From Ignavibacteriaceae bacterium (GTDB taxonomy: Bacteria; Bacteroidota; Ignavibacteria; Ignavibacteriales; Ignavibacteriaceae), in NCBI GenBank assembly GCA_025449775.1, contig JANWIS010000054.1:1-18313 (forward strand): a stretch of 18,313 nucleotides of DNA. Direction: 5' to 3'. Each line of letters opens with the position of its first letter. The first letter of the stretch is position 1. Below are positions 6,323-14,694 of the stretch, piece by piece. A program made the translations under genes and the position numbers. The notes below the pieces were generated by a model. That model worked only from the letters and a program-made list of their open reading frames with translations, was not told where the DNA came from and did not search any database.

Positions 6323-7159
6323 TTATTTAATCAATGTCATTTTTTTTGTTAACAGTCCTTCATCGTATTGCAACTGGTAGATATAAACACCTGATGGAAG
6401 ATTGTTGCCGACGAAATTAAAGTGATGAACTCCGGCAGAATAATATCCCGAAGCAATTATAGAATGTAGTTCACCGAGCATATTAAATACTTTTAAACTT
6501 ATGTCAGAACTAACCGGTATTGAAACTTTTATTGTTGTGCTTGGATTAAACGGGTTTGGAAAATTTTGTTCCATAGTAAAATTATCAGCCATAATAAAAT
6601 CTTCAGCTACATCAGCAACCACATTATTATAATCTATAATTATTTTAAACTGATATATAAGAAGTGGATCAGGATTAACTCCTCTAATCATCATATAGTT
6701 GTCACTTCCCTGCATCGTCTCATTAATAATACTTCCTTCGGTGATTAAATCCTGAAGCACACCAGTAACTTCTGGTGGAAAATTCCATTCGATAAATAAT
6801 GTATCTGTAAATTGACCTATTTGTATATTAATTCTGTGTTCACGCTGTCCCGTGTAAGGGAAATTTGTTTCAAGTCTATAATCTTTATGAGAACTTAATC
6901 CTATCCAGTTATTTAGTGGAAGAAAGAATCTCACATCCCAGGCTTCAATTGGAGGAAATGGTGGTAAATCCGATTCACCCAAATTACTATCAACTCCATC
7001 CGTTGCTAAAGGATCCAGTCCAAATGAAAGCGTGTTTGATTGTCCGGTATTATTTCTAATTATCAAATTATTATTGACATCGGGTGTTTGCGCAATAATA
7101 TTATGATTTTCAAAAAACACGATTAGAACAAAGATTATTAAAATTGCCATTATTTTCAT
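6323..7159 (-). CDS. T9SS type A sorting domain protein with one LGE/LPP.PP module (278 aa)
   Basis: A signal peptide (MKIMAILIIFVLIVFF, cleavage near IIAQ, residue 24) is followed by a module of about 135 residues (42-178) that starts LSFGLD.LATDGVD, continues LGESDLPPFPP....DVRFFLP and closes with FKIIIDYN. Residues 195-278 are a type A T9SS C-terminal domain: EQNFPNPFNPSTTIKVSIP, then a beta-sandwich ending SGVYIYQLQY....KKMTLIK. The protein should cross the outer membrane through T9SS and be anchored or released at the surface. The start chosen is ATG 7159, behind a purine tract; a GTG at 7174 would add five residues (MRETE) before the signal peptide. It follows the 361-aa gene by 30 bp and resembles it along the whole module, so the pair probably arose by tandem duplication. 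Confidence 0.88.
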   Translation of the reverse strand: MKIMAILIIFVLIVFFENHNIIAQTPDVNNNLIIRNNTGQSNTLSFGLDPLATDGVDSNLGESDLPPFPPIEAWDVRFFLPLNNWIGLSSHKDYRLETNFPYTGQREHRINIQIGQFTDTLFIEWNFPPEVTGVLQDLITEGSIINETMQGSDNYMMIRGVNPDPLLIYQFKIIIDYNNVVADVAEDFIMADNFTMEQNFPNPFNPSTTIKVSIPVSSDISLKVFNMLGELHSIIASGYYSAGVHHFNFVGNNLPSGVYIYQLQYDEGLLTKKMTLIK

Positions 7160-7163
7160 TTCT

Positions 7164-7171
7164 GTCTCTCT
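7164..7171 (-). promoter_or_regulatory. Purine-rich ribosome binding site (GAGAGAGA) deciding the start at 7159
   Basis: Reading on the minus strand, GAGAGAGA precedes ATG 7159 by 4 nt and lies directly after the alternative GTG at 7174. This supports the ATG as the true start. Confidence 0.5.
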
Positions 7172-7189
7172 CACAGTTATTAGTAAGAA

Positions 7190-8275
7190 TTATTTAATTA
7201 ATTGCATTTTTCTTATTGATGAAAATTGGTTAACACTTAATTGATATATATATACACCAGATGTGAAACCAGTAGCGTTCCATATATAATTATAAGTACC
7301 TTCATCAAGTACCTGGCTTACTAATTCGTCTACTTTCTCTCCTATAGTATTATAGATAACAAGAGTTACCAAAGCACTATATGGTATCGAGAATGAAATT
7401 GTCGTTGATGGGTTAAATGGATTTGGATAGTTCTGGCTTAGATGAAATTTAGTTGGTGAAAATAATTCTATTTGAATTTCATTCGAATAGCTAAAAGTGC
7501 CATCAAAATCAATTTGTTTTAATCGATATAAGTAAGTTCTAAACATTAACTGATCATCATCGGAATAGCGGTAGTTATTCGGTTCAGTAGTTGTCCCGTG
7601 ACCAGGAACAAAATCTATTTTTTGCCATTCGGAAAATGATGTTCTTCTTTCAATTTCAAATCCAGAATTATTTATTTCACTCTCTGTTCTCCATTCTAAA
7701 GTTACCTTGTTGTTAAAAACAATTGCAGAAAAAAAAGATAACTCAACTGGAACAACTGCATCATAATCGATAAACATCTTTAATTCATTAAGCGCAAAAT
7801 TTGTGATTACAAGGCTGTCCGTTCCTGCCATTGGTTTATTTATAACAATACCTCCAATAATGTCCTGCATTAAACCAGTAATTTGAGTTGACAGATTCCA
7901 TTTAATTACAATGTGTGTTGATCCCTCCGATACCTGGTATTTTATTCGGTACTCATGACTTCCAGTATATGGGTATCCTGTTGAATTTCTGATATCTCTA
8001 TAGGAAGATAGCATTCCTGAAAAATTTCCTGGCGGCAAAATGAATCTTGCAAAAAATACACCAGCTGGTGGAGATGGTGGTAACTCAACTTCACCTAATG
8101 ATAAATCAAGGGAATCAGTACCTGTTTGATCCACACCAAATTCAAGATTAATCCCTCCAGGTACGGTACCATTATCATAAACCTGAATTGGAAACATTAC
8201 TTCGGGTACTTGTGCGAAAATAAAAATTGAACTAGATGTGATTGAAATGAAAAATATAAAAATAATTCTCTTCAT
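7190..8275 (-). CDS. T9SS type A sorting domain protein with LGE/LPP.PP module and FN3-like domain (361 aa)
   Basis: A signal peptide (residues 1-22, ending IFAQ) is followed by the same module as the 278-aa neighbour at 43-172: LEFGVD, TDSLD, LGEVELPPSPP, RFILP, and closing FIDYD. Residues 175-272 form a fibronectin-III-like or beta-sandwich domain with the PVELSFFSA..., LEWRTESEINNSGFEIER and YRLKQIDFDGT motifs common before sorting domains in Bacteroidota-group proteins. Residues 280-361 are the type A T9SS sorting domain (QNYPNPFNPSTTISFSIP, ending RKMQLIK). ATG 8275 has a strong AAGGAGAG 5 nt upstream. It lies 77 bp after the 987-aa gene across a hairpin and 30 bp before the next T9SS gene. 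It is probably a cell-surface protein; no enzymatic motif is seen. Confidence 0.88.
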   Translation of the reverse strand: MKRIIFIFFISITSSSIFIFAQVPEVMFPIQVYDNGTVPGGINLEFGVDQTGTDSLDLSLGEVELPPSPPAGVFFARFILPPGNFSGMLSSYRDIRNSTGYPYTGSHEYRIKYQVSEGSTHIVIKWNLSTQITGLMQDIIGGIVINKPMAGTDSLVITNFALNELKMFIDYDAVVPVELSFFSAIVFNNKVTLEWRTESEINNSGFEIERRTSFSEWQKIDFVPGHGTTTEPNNYRYSDDDQLMFRTYLYRLKQIDFDGTFSYSNEIQIELFSPTKFHLSQNYPNPFNPSTTISFSIPYSALVTLVIYNTIGEKVDELVSQVLDEGTYNYIWNATGFTSGVYIYQLSVNQFSSIRKMQLIK

Positions 8276-8303
8276 TCGAGCTCTCCTTCTATCTGTTTAA
8301 TAA

Positions 8304-8330
8304 GAGCCCCACAGAATAAATGCAGGGCTC
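8304..8330 (-). terminator. Intercistronic hairpin between two T9SS genes (weak terminator or attenuator)
   Basis: On the minus strand GAGCCC and GGGCTC pair across a 15-nt loop, followed by UUAUUAAA. The stem is GC-rich in an AT-rich region, but the U-tail is poor, so it may end only part of the transcripts from the 987-aa gene or stabilise its 3' end. The next gene starts 28 bp further on with a strong Shine-Dalgarno, so some read-through seems intended. Confidence 0.5.
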
Positions 8331-8352
8331 AGAATACACTTGGGGTTAAGTA

Positions 8353-11316
8353 TTACTTAACAAGAACCATCTTTTTGGATTGAACAAATTCGCCTGCTAT
8401 CATTCTGTAAACATAACTGCCTGAACTCATTGTCACTCCTGAGTTATTCATTCCATCCCAGTTAACTGTGTATGATCCTCTTAGTACTTCGCCTGCAAAC
8501 AATGTTCTTACTTCCTGACCAAGCATATCATAAATCGTGATTGTTACATCGCTTGTCTGCGGAACATGGAACTTCACTGAAGTACTTGGGTTAAATGGAT
8601 TCGGATAATTTTGTTCAAGGATAAAATTATCAGGTATAACTTCACCGGAAACAACAATGAGTTTATTTATTCCACTGTTGTTGATTACAATTTCTTCACC
8701 ACTTTTTAATTCACTGTCAACTATTTTGCCTGTTACATCCTGTAACCTTATACTCATACCTTCAACTTTTATTTTTACAGGATATCCAACTCCTGTAAAG
8801 TCAATTGTATTATTTCCGGAACTAAGATCTTCTACAAACCTTTGACTGCCGAATCTTACGTCAAACAAACCTGAAGGTGGAAGCGGTGGTAATTCGTAGT
8901 TATTAAGATCAACATTGGCTGCTGAATATAGTGTATATGAATTACCTGAATTATCTGTAAGAATAATTTTACCCCAATCTTTCTGAATAATATCAGCAAC
9001 TTTTGGTACACCAGTTAGAGGTCCAGGAACGATTAATTGTCCATTAGCTGTAAATTTTGCCCAGTATCCTTTTCCCGGATCGAGAGTTACTGCTTGTTGA
9101 TAGCCGGCTCCACATGTATATCCATAGACAACTCCGGTTAATAAATTATTTGGAACTGTTCCAAGTTCACTAACAAGAGCAACATAATCTAAACCGCTAA
9201 TTAAATTCCAACCAGTACAAATTGAAATCGGATCATTGTATGCATACCATAGTGCTGACCATTCACCACCAGAATTATAAGTTTGGGCTGTAAGATTTTT
9301 CATCCATACCCCTTGTCCAACTATCATCGATGTAATAGCAGTATATCCAGCAGGTCCATCGCAAGGTGTTGTATATTTAAATACTGAACTGCTTGGATCT
9401 TTCCCAGCCCACCAATTAGTTACAAGATTTCCTGTTGGATAATTGCCCATAGCACCAACTAGACTCCAACCACCACAAACAGTTACTGCACCATTAAAGT
9501 CGTAATCAACTTCTATTTTAAATTGAGTTACACCAGTTGCCACTGATAGTGAGTTTTGTGTTCGCATATTTACATTGTAAATAGCACCACCCGCACCATC
9601 CTTAAGAGTGTAAGATCCACCCGTTAGATTATCTGCGTCCCATGTAATTAACTGAGGTCCTGTTGCACCTGAACCCCATTGTACATTGAAAGTATAAATA
9701 ATAGGACTTGAAGGTGGAACGAGATTAACATTAGATCTAAGGTCAAAAACCGATTGGTCTGCAGTCGGTAATTGCCATCGAACATCGATTTCTGCAGATG
9801 GTGGAAGAGGTGGGGCCTCTAATTCGCCTAATGATGCATCAAGTCCATCTGTTGCACCAGGAGCTCTTCCGAATACGATTGACCTTGTTCCTACACTTCC
9901 TACTACAGTTATGGTATTGCTTATTGTAATATCCACTCCATAAGGTGTTGCCTGAGGATTATAATTTGTCCAACCAAGATCCCATCTGTATTTAAAGTCA
10001 TCAGTTGTACCTACAGGTGCAAACGCTCCTCTGTAATCATTGGATTCGAAGAAGGCATTTATCGCACTTGGATTTGTACCACTGTTATTGAGAGATGAAC
10101 TAGAATTAGGAGTCAGATTTGGGTTGAGGTCATTAAATTGATCGACTAAATTTAAATCGAGAGGATTTGTTAAATCATCATTATCATACACCACCTGATC
10201 GAACCATGTATTCCATTGTGTGAGAGTCAATGATGTAGAGGTTCCTCTTGGTGTTCCTGCAAAAGTAAGATGACTGAATTTGAAAGTATCTATTGCAGCT
10301 CCCCCAACCATTAATGCACCATTCACTGCAGCTCCATCTAAACGAACCATACCATCTGGCCAACCAGAAAAAGCTGAGTTATAAATATTTTGTAAAGTGC
10401 CTCTCCTTTGATGAACACCAGTAAAAAACTCAGGATCGAAATCTGTATCTGCTGTAGTTTTCTTTGGGCCAATGAGAGTCATGTTAGAGAATATTGGAGC
10501 AGTTCTTGGTGCAGCATAGAAAGGACCGTTAACATTGTCAGATTCGAAAGCTTCACTATTGCTTACGTCTGCAAGATTTTTATCACGGTATGCAAAACCA
10601 TATTGAACTTTTCCAATCCAACCATGATCTGTATCAAAATCATCATCGAGGGTTTTGTATGAAACTAAGTATTTCAGATTGTTTGTTCCACCAAACCATT
10701 CGAAACCATCATCACCTGAAAAGTTAACCTGTAAGTGATCCATAACAGTACCTGAACCTACACTACCCATAGTAATTCCATTGGTTTCGTCATCTGTTGT
10801 AAATGGAACGCCAGAAAATTCAACTCTCACATATTGAAATATTCCACTGTTATCTGATGCTACTCCTCCACCATGATTTCCTAAAACCACATCAAATCCA
10901 CCTTCAACAACTTCGGTTCCCCGATTGTTAGGTGCATTACCAAGAATTACAAGTCCACCCCAATCACCGGGATTTCTTTGTCCTGGAGGAAAGCAGCTTG
11001 TAAACACAATTGGATTCTGTGCTGTACCTAAGAAGAAACCTTGAGCTCCTCTTGTTATTACAAGAGCTGCTTTGCTTGGTTTATCTCCAAACAATAAAGT
11101 TCCTGCCGGAATAGTTAAAGAAGCACCATTACCAGCAACAGCATTGCCAATATAAATTTTGCCCGTGAGTTTGTAAACTTTATTTGCGCTAAGTACATAA
11201 TCACCCGTATATGTACCTGCTGTGATTGTACTGTCTATTAAACCGTCACAGAACTGTGCGTAAGATGAAAATGTGAATGTGATTAACATTATAATCACTA
11301 ATAGAAAATTTTTCAT
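8353..11316 (-). CDS. Large T9SS-sorted beta-helix surface protein (987 aa), partner of the TonB receptor
   Basis: Signal peptide 1-20 (cleavage SYA-Q). Residues 50-460 are a parallel beta-helix-like region (LTIPAGTLLFG, NPIVFTS, GDWGGLVILGNAP, DDGFEWFGGT, ending with the YRGAF...WDLGWT block). This is homologous to the 545-aa protein at 16452-18089. Residues 475-605 hold an LGE/LPP.PP module (FGRAPGATDGLD, LGELEAPPLPP, DVRWQLP, closing FKIEVDYD). Residues 612-760 hold two degenerate repeats with a Cys-x-GW start (CGGWSLVGAM, CTGWNLISGL) and a GQGVWMK/GKGYWAK end. Residues 795-880 hold a second, divergent LPPLPP module. Residues 898-987 are the type A T9SS sorting domain (EQNYPNPFNPSTSVKF). 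GGAGA lies 6 nt before the ATG. It is 183 bp downstream of the receptor gene, on the same strand. It is probably surface-anchored and binds or presents a substrate to the receptor; this is inferred from the repeated gene pairing. Confidence 0.87.
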   Translation of the reverse strand: MKNFLLVIIMLITFTFSSYAQFCDGLIDSTITAGTYTGDYVLSANKVYKLTGKIYIGNAVAGNGASLTIPAGTLLFGDKPSKAALVITRGAQGFFLGTAQNPIVFTSCFPPGQRNPGDWGGLVILGNAPNNRGTEVVEGGFDVVLGNHGGGVASDNSGIFQYVRVEFSGVPFTTDDETNGITMGSVGSGTVMDHLQVNFSGDDGFEWFGGTNNLKYLVSYKTLDDDFDTDHGWIGKVQYGFAYRDKNLADVSNSEAFESDNVNGPFYAAPRTAPIFSNMTLIGPKKTTADTDFDPEFFTGVHQRRGTLQNIYNSAFSGWPDGMVRLDGAAVNGALMVGGAAIDTFKFSHLTFAGTPRGTSTSLTLTQWNTWFDQVVYDNDDLTNPLDLNLVDQFNDLNPNLTPNSSSSLNNSGTNPSAINAFFESNDYRGAFAPVGTTDDFKYRWDLGWTNYNPQATPYGVDITISNTITVVGSVGTRSIVFGRAPGATDGLDASLGELEAPPLPPSAEIDVRWQLPTADQSVFDLRSNVNLVPPSSPIIYTFNVQWGSGATGPQLITWDADNLTGGSYTLKDGAGGAIYNVNMRTQNSLSVATGVTQFKIEVDYDFNGAVTVCGGWSLVGAMGNYPTGNLVTNWWAGKDPSSSVFKYTTPCDGPAGYTAITSMIVGQGVWMKNLTAQTYNSGGEWSALWYAYNDPISICTGWNLISGLDYVALVSELGTVPNNLLTGVVYGYTCGAGYQQAVTLDPGKGYWAKFTANGQLIVPGPLTGVPKVADIIQKDWGKIILTDNSGNSYTLYSAANVDLNNYELPPLPPSGLFDVRFGSQRFVEDLSSGNNTIDFTGVGYPVKIKVEGMSIRLQDVTGKIVDSELKSGEEIVINNSGINKLIVVSGEVIPDNFILEQNYPNPFNPSTSVKFHVPQTSDVTITIYDMLGQEVRTLFAGEVLRGSYTVNWDGMNNSGVTMSSGSYVYRMIAGEFVQSKKMVLVK

Positions 11317-11499
11317 TTAGTTCTCCAAATTACTTTGTTTAAAAAATTCATTACTAATTCCCCTGATTTTTTGTGAAAATATTTTGCTTCATTTACCCTC
11401 CGTTAGTTGTAAATAATTGATGAATTAAAATTAAGTTTCTAGTTTAAACTTGCAGTGAACTTAAGGTTAACAGATTATTACCAATTCACAGCTGAAAGA

Positions 11500-14253
11500 T
11501 TAAAGTTTATATGTTACTGCAAGCGAATATTTTGGATTAGTGCTTAAGCTTCTGACAAGCTTATCAATTTCATAAACTTCTATACTTTCGGCAAATATAT
11601 TTTTTGCAGCGAACCTGACTTCAAAGTGCTGCCCTATTTCCTGGTTGTACACAAAATCAAAAGTAGCACGAGCACTTTCTATGTAATCACTATCCAAATC
11701 ACTGGCGACTTCAATCAGTCTTTCACCATACTTATAAAAAAGCACTGTAAAATTTGAGCCCCAGTTAAAATTGTTATAATTAAGTGAGAGATTAATAATA
11801 TATGGTGATTGTCCCTGCATAGGACGAGTTTTTCTGTCCACTCCTTGAGAAGTTTCATCTATTTCAGATTCGATATGAGTATAGTTCCCTGTGATTGTGA
11901 AATTTGAAAGCATATCGGTTATATATCGCAATGATGATCTTAACTCCACTTCAAAACCATAATTTTTTGCAAAAGATGCATTCGCAAAACTCCTATTATT
12001 AGCATTAGTAGTAAGCACTATGATTTTTTCTATTGGGTTCACCAATTCTTTGTAAAACAAACTTGCTGAGATTAATTCACCGACATTTGGAAATAACTCA
12101 TACCTCAAATCATAGTTTGTAATTTTGGCATCTATTAAATTTGGATTTCCAGATACTACAGATTGATTTTCAAAATCGTAATAAGAAAATGGAGCAATCT
12201 CCCTGAATTGAGGTCTGTTTACAGTGTTGCTGTACGAAACCCGTAGATTCATCGCTTCAGTAATTCTGTATATCAGACTTGCGGATGGCATCACATCGTT
12301 AAAATGCTTGTTAACGATAATTTCATCTGTGCTTTCGATATTTAAAGTATTTAGTTGAAGATTATAGTTTTCTAATCTGGCTCCAAAAACTAAATTAAAA
12401 TTTTGGTTGAGTAAGCTGAATGGATATTCAAAGAGTCCATACAATCCAACATTCTCGTCACTCGAATTATAATCACTTGTTCCATCATTATATTCACCCA
12501 TAGACCATCCACTCTGTCTGAAATTCTCAGGTGCAAAAACCGAATCAATCTGGTAATAATAAAAACTGCTGTTAGTTGTTTGCTGACTTATCATGCTGAT
12601 AATTCTTGAATTGAATGACCTTGATCGATTATCAAATAATCCACCAAACTTGGATTTGAAGGGTCCGAGATGAAAGCTTAGATCAAGTTTATAACCCCTG
12701 CTAATTTCATTAAGGTCGGAATAAAATCTTCCGCCTTCTCTTAGGTTTGGTAAAAGACTTGTTAATATTCTAAATCGTTCTTCAGGAGGAGATCCCATAT
12801 CTCTTCCATAAGTATATCTTCTGAAATCAGGTTCATTTCTGAATGATTCGGAGTAAGAAACAGAATAGTCAGCCTGTAATCCGCTTAGAATCGAAAAATA
12901 ACTTTGTCCAACTACCTGACCTGAATAAAGTTCTCTCGAAACAAATCTTAATGCAGTCAAGTTTTGTTCATTACTTCTATCATATTGGATCCCATTTAAT
13001 TCGATCACATCGTCATCAGAATTTGTAGTGAATGTATTTTTTAATCCAAGCTTATGGAAATCGCTGAATTTATAATTTAAATTCAAGAGTATTCCCCAGT
13101 TCACATTATGGTTATAACCCCTGCCCTGATAATCGAAAACATATTCATCTCCCCCGGATACTTGACGAGTAATCAAATCATTTTCAGTATGTTCTGTTTT
13201 ATAATTAAAGGATGAGATTAAGCCAAAGTCTTGACCGAAAACATCAAATTTGTCTCCATATGCTAGGCTGAATGCTTGATTTATTGGAGCGCGTGAACCG
13301 TTTACCTGCCAATTATTCTTTAGAGTTTGGGCAAGGTTATAAACCGAATCATCATTTGGAACAAGGTTCCTTATATCTGAAGGAAAACCTTCCGGTAAGT
13401 CTCTTGTACCATCATCAATTCCAAGATAATCTTTACTTCCACCTGCATAAGTATTGAAATTCTTTGTTGTGACATTTGGAATATATGAAGTTCCATAACT
13501 GAATCTGAATAATGTATGTGAAGGAAAATCAATCGTATTTATTTTAACAATTCCACCAGCAAAATCACCGGGATTATCTGGTGTATACGATTTTTCAACA
13601 ATCGTATTTTCAACCAGATAAGATGGAATGAGATCGAATGCAAAATCTTTTTTATCGGGTTCACTACTTGCAAGAGGTGTGTTATTTAACTGTGCACTGC
13701 TATAACGTTCACTGACTCCTCTGATAAAAATATATTTGCCTTCCAATAAAGTAATGCTCGGAACTCTCTGCAAAAATTCAGCACTTGTATAATCAGGTGA
13801 TTTTTTAATCTGCTCTCTGCTGATGCCGTCACTTATTGTAATAGATTTTTTTTGTTGATTCAACAATGCTGCTTCATATTCAAGTGATGCTTCCCCAACA
13901 ATAACAACTGAATCAACAGAAATAGCTTCAGGCTGAAGAGCGACATCAACTTGTATGATTTCGTTTTGTTTAACAGTCACATTTTCGATTCTCTTTTTTG
14001 AGTATGAGATGTATGATATGGTCAAAGAATAGTTTCCGGAAGGAATATTTTTTATTGAATATTTTCCATCAAGATCAGTTGCAGCACCAAAAGTGGTTTC
14101 GTCAATCAAAATATTTGCACCGATTATATCTTCACCTGTGCTTTGATCAATAACTTTACCTGAAATTGTTCCTGTTGTTTGGCTGTAAATAGAATTGCTG
14201 GTTGTCGTTAATATTACAATCAGCAATAAAAGGACGTGCTTAGTAGTTAACAT
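11500..14253 (-). CDS. TonB-dependent outer-membrane receptor (917 aa)
   Basis: Signal peptide 1-25 (ending SIYSQ). Residues 27-108 are a carboxypeptidase-regulatory-like beta-sandwich (GTISGKVIDQSTGEDIIGAN...GKYSIKNIPSGNYSL). Residues about 120-245 are the plug, with SDGISREQIKKSPDYTSAE, LQRVPSI, IFIRGVSERYSSAQLNNTPL and DNPGDFAGGIV. The rest is the 22-strand-type beta-barrel, ending in AKNIFAESIEVYE and the terminal strand YSLAVTYKL. Length and architecture are normal for SusC-like and other TonB receptors of the FCB group. No SusD-like lipoprotein follows; a T9SS beta-helix protein stands in that place. A GAGAG Shine-Dalgarno lies 7 nt before ATG 14253. The gene is preceded by a 12-unit, 11-bp repeat array, so it is probably activated by an OmpR/PhoB-type regulator. 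The substrate is unknown. Confidence 0.93.
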   Translation of the reverse strand: MLTTKHVLLLLIVILTTTSNSIYSQTTGTISGKVIDQSTGEDIIGANILIDETTFGAATDLDGKYSIKNIPSGNYSLTISYISYSKKRIENVTVKQNEIIQVDVALQPEAISVDSVVIVGEASLEYEAALLNQQKKSITISDGISREQIKKSPDYTSAEFLQRVPSITLLEGKYIFIRGVSERYSSAQLNNTPLASSEPDKKDFAFDLIPSYLVENTIVEKSYTPDNPGDFAGGIVKINTIDFPSHTLFRFSYGTSYIPNVTTKNFNTYAGGSKDYLGIDDGTRDLPEGFPSDIRNLVPNDDSVYNLAQTLKNNWQVNGSRAPINQAFSLAYGDKFDVFGQDFGLISSFNYKTEHTENDLITRQVSGGDEYVFDYQGRGYNHNVNWGILLNLNYKFSDFHKLGLKNTFTTNSDDDVIELNGIQYDRSNEQNLTALRFVSRELYSGQVVGQSYFSILSGLQADYSVSYSESFRNEPDFRRYTYGRDMGSPPEERFRILTSLLPNLREGGRFYSDLNEISRGYKLDLSFHLGPFKSKFGGLFDNRSRSFNSRIISMISQQTTNSSFYYYQIDSVFAPENFRQSGWSMGEYNDGTSDYNSSDENVGLYGLFEYPFSLLNQNFNLVFGARLENYNLQLNTLNIESTDEIIVNKHFNDVMPSASLIYRITEAMNLRVSYSNTVNRPQFREIAPFSYYDFENQSVVSGNPNLIDAKITNYDLRYELFPNVGELISASLFYKELVNPIEKIIVLTTNANNRSFANASFAKNYGFEVELRSSLRYITDMLSNFTITGNYTHIESEIDETSQGVDRKTRPMQGQSPYIINLSLNYNNFNWGSNFTVLFYKYGERLIEVASDLDSDYIESARATFDFVYNQEIGQHFEVRFAAKNIFAESIEVYEIDKLVRSLSTNPKYSLAVTYKL

Positions 14254-14312
14254 CTATATGCTCTCAGAATAATTTGAGAAAAGGAATGTTCGTCGGAAAG
14301 TTATTGATAGAA

Positions 14313-14440
14313 TGTTAACAAGGTGTTAGGAAGGAGTTAGTAATCCGTTATTTAAATGTTAACTAAGCTTAACTGAATTGTTAATTGAATATTTCTAATA
14401 TGTTATTACTGTGTTATATAATTATTAATCCAGTATTAAA
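14313..14440 (-). promoter_or_regulatory. Twelve-unit 11-bp direct-repeat array upstream of the TonB receptor (candidate extended Pho box)
   Basis: On the plus strand, 7-mers begin every 11 bp from 14313 to 14434. TGTTA starts six of them (14313, 14324, 14357, 14379, 14401, 14412). TTA is at positions 3-5 in ten of the twelve; the unit at 14368 is shifted by one base and that at 14390 is degenerate. Read toward the receptor gene, the units are GTTAACA/ATTAACA-like. The array ends 60 bp before ATG 14253. Next to it, toward the gene, is TAACTTTC (14296-14303), one base off the Bacteroidota -7 element TAnnTTTG. The 11-bp period, about one helical turn, is that of tandem PhoB/OmpR-type DNA binding. 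The binding protein is inferred. Confidence 0.75.
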
Positions 14441-14628
14441 TATTTTATTCTGTTTAATCCGAAGAAACAACTTTCGATTTTATTTTAAGAATTTGCAAGT
14501 ATGTGGAATGATAATAAACTAAATATTGTTATGAATGATCTTGTAAAAGAATACTTGACAATGCAAGACTAACTTATTAAGTTAAGTGTGTGCTATAAGT
14601 TGTAATCCTTACAGCGGTTAGCCAATTG
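14441..14628. other. Intergenic DNA, no convincing gene; one 23-codon ORF
   Basis: This is the rest of the 441-bp gap between the receptor and the UDG-fold gene. On the plus strand a 23-codon ORF runs 14501-14572 (MWNDNKLNIV...) without a Shine-Dalgarno. A TTGACA at 14555 has only a poorly spaced TATTAA 14 bp later. Nothing else coding is seen on either strand. The segment ends at a plus-strand terminator, so a short plus-strand transcript may start within it. Confidence 0.35.
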
Positions 14629-14660
14629 CCCGATAGAATCACTAACTATCGGGTTTTTTT
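14629..14660 (+). terminator. Strong plus-strand intrinsic terminator with no gene before it
   Basis: CCCGATAG (14629-14636) and CTATCGGG (14646-14653) form a perfect 8-bp stem with a 9-nt loop, followed by seven T. The U-run exists only on the plus strand. All genes from 4441 to the right end are on the minus strand, so this terminator must serve an unannotated plus-strand transcript or stop antisense transcription into the UDG-fold gene. Confidence 0.85.
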
Positions 14661-14694
14661 ATAAAATTACAGATGATGAATAAAATTGAAGCGA

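Noticed and set aside
11317..11499. Promoter or operator array between the receptor and the 987-aa gene
   Set aside because: TTAACA at 11467 and TTACCA at 11478 are 11 bp apart, but no further units follow and no clear -7 element or terminator is seen. The gap is simply long for an operon.
14313..14440. Possible CRISPR-like or minisatellite array
   Set aside because: The units are only 11 bp, degenerate outside a TTA core, without unique spacers of CRISPR length, and lie just upstream of a receptor start. An operator array explains them better.
14555..14580. Sigma70-like promoter TTGACA...TATTAA on the plus strand
   Set aside because: The spacer is 14 bp, too short, and organisms of this group mostly use a different promoter consensus. 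It is kept only as part of the orphan-transcript question.
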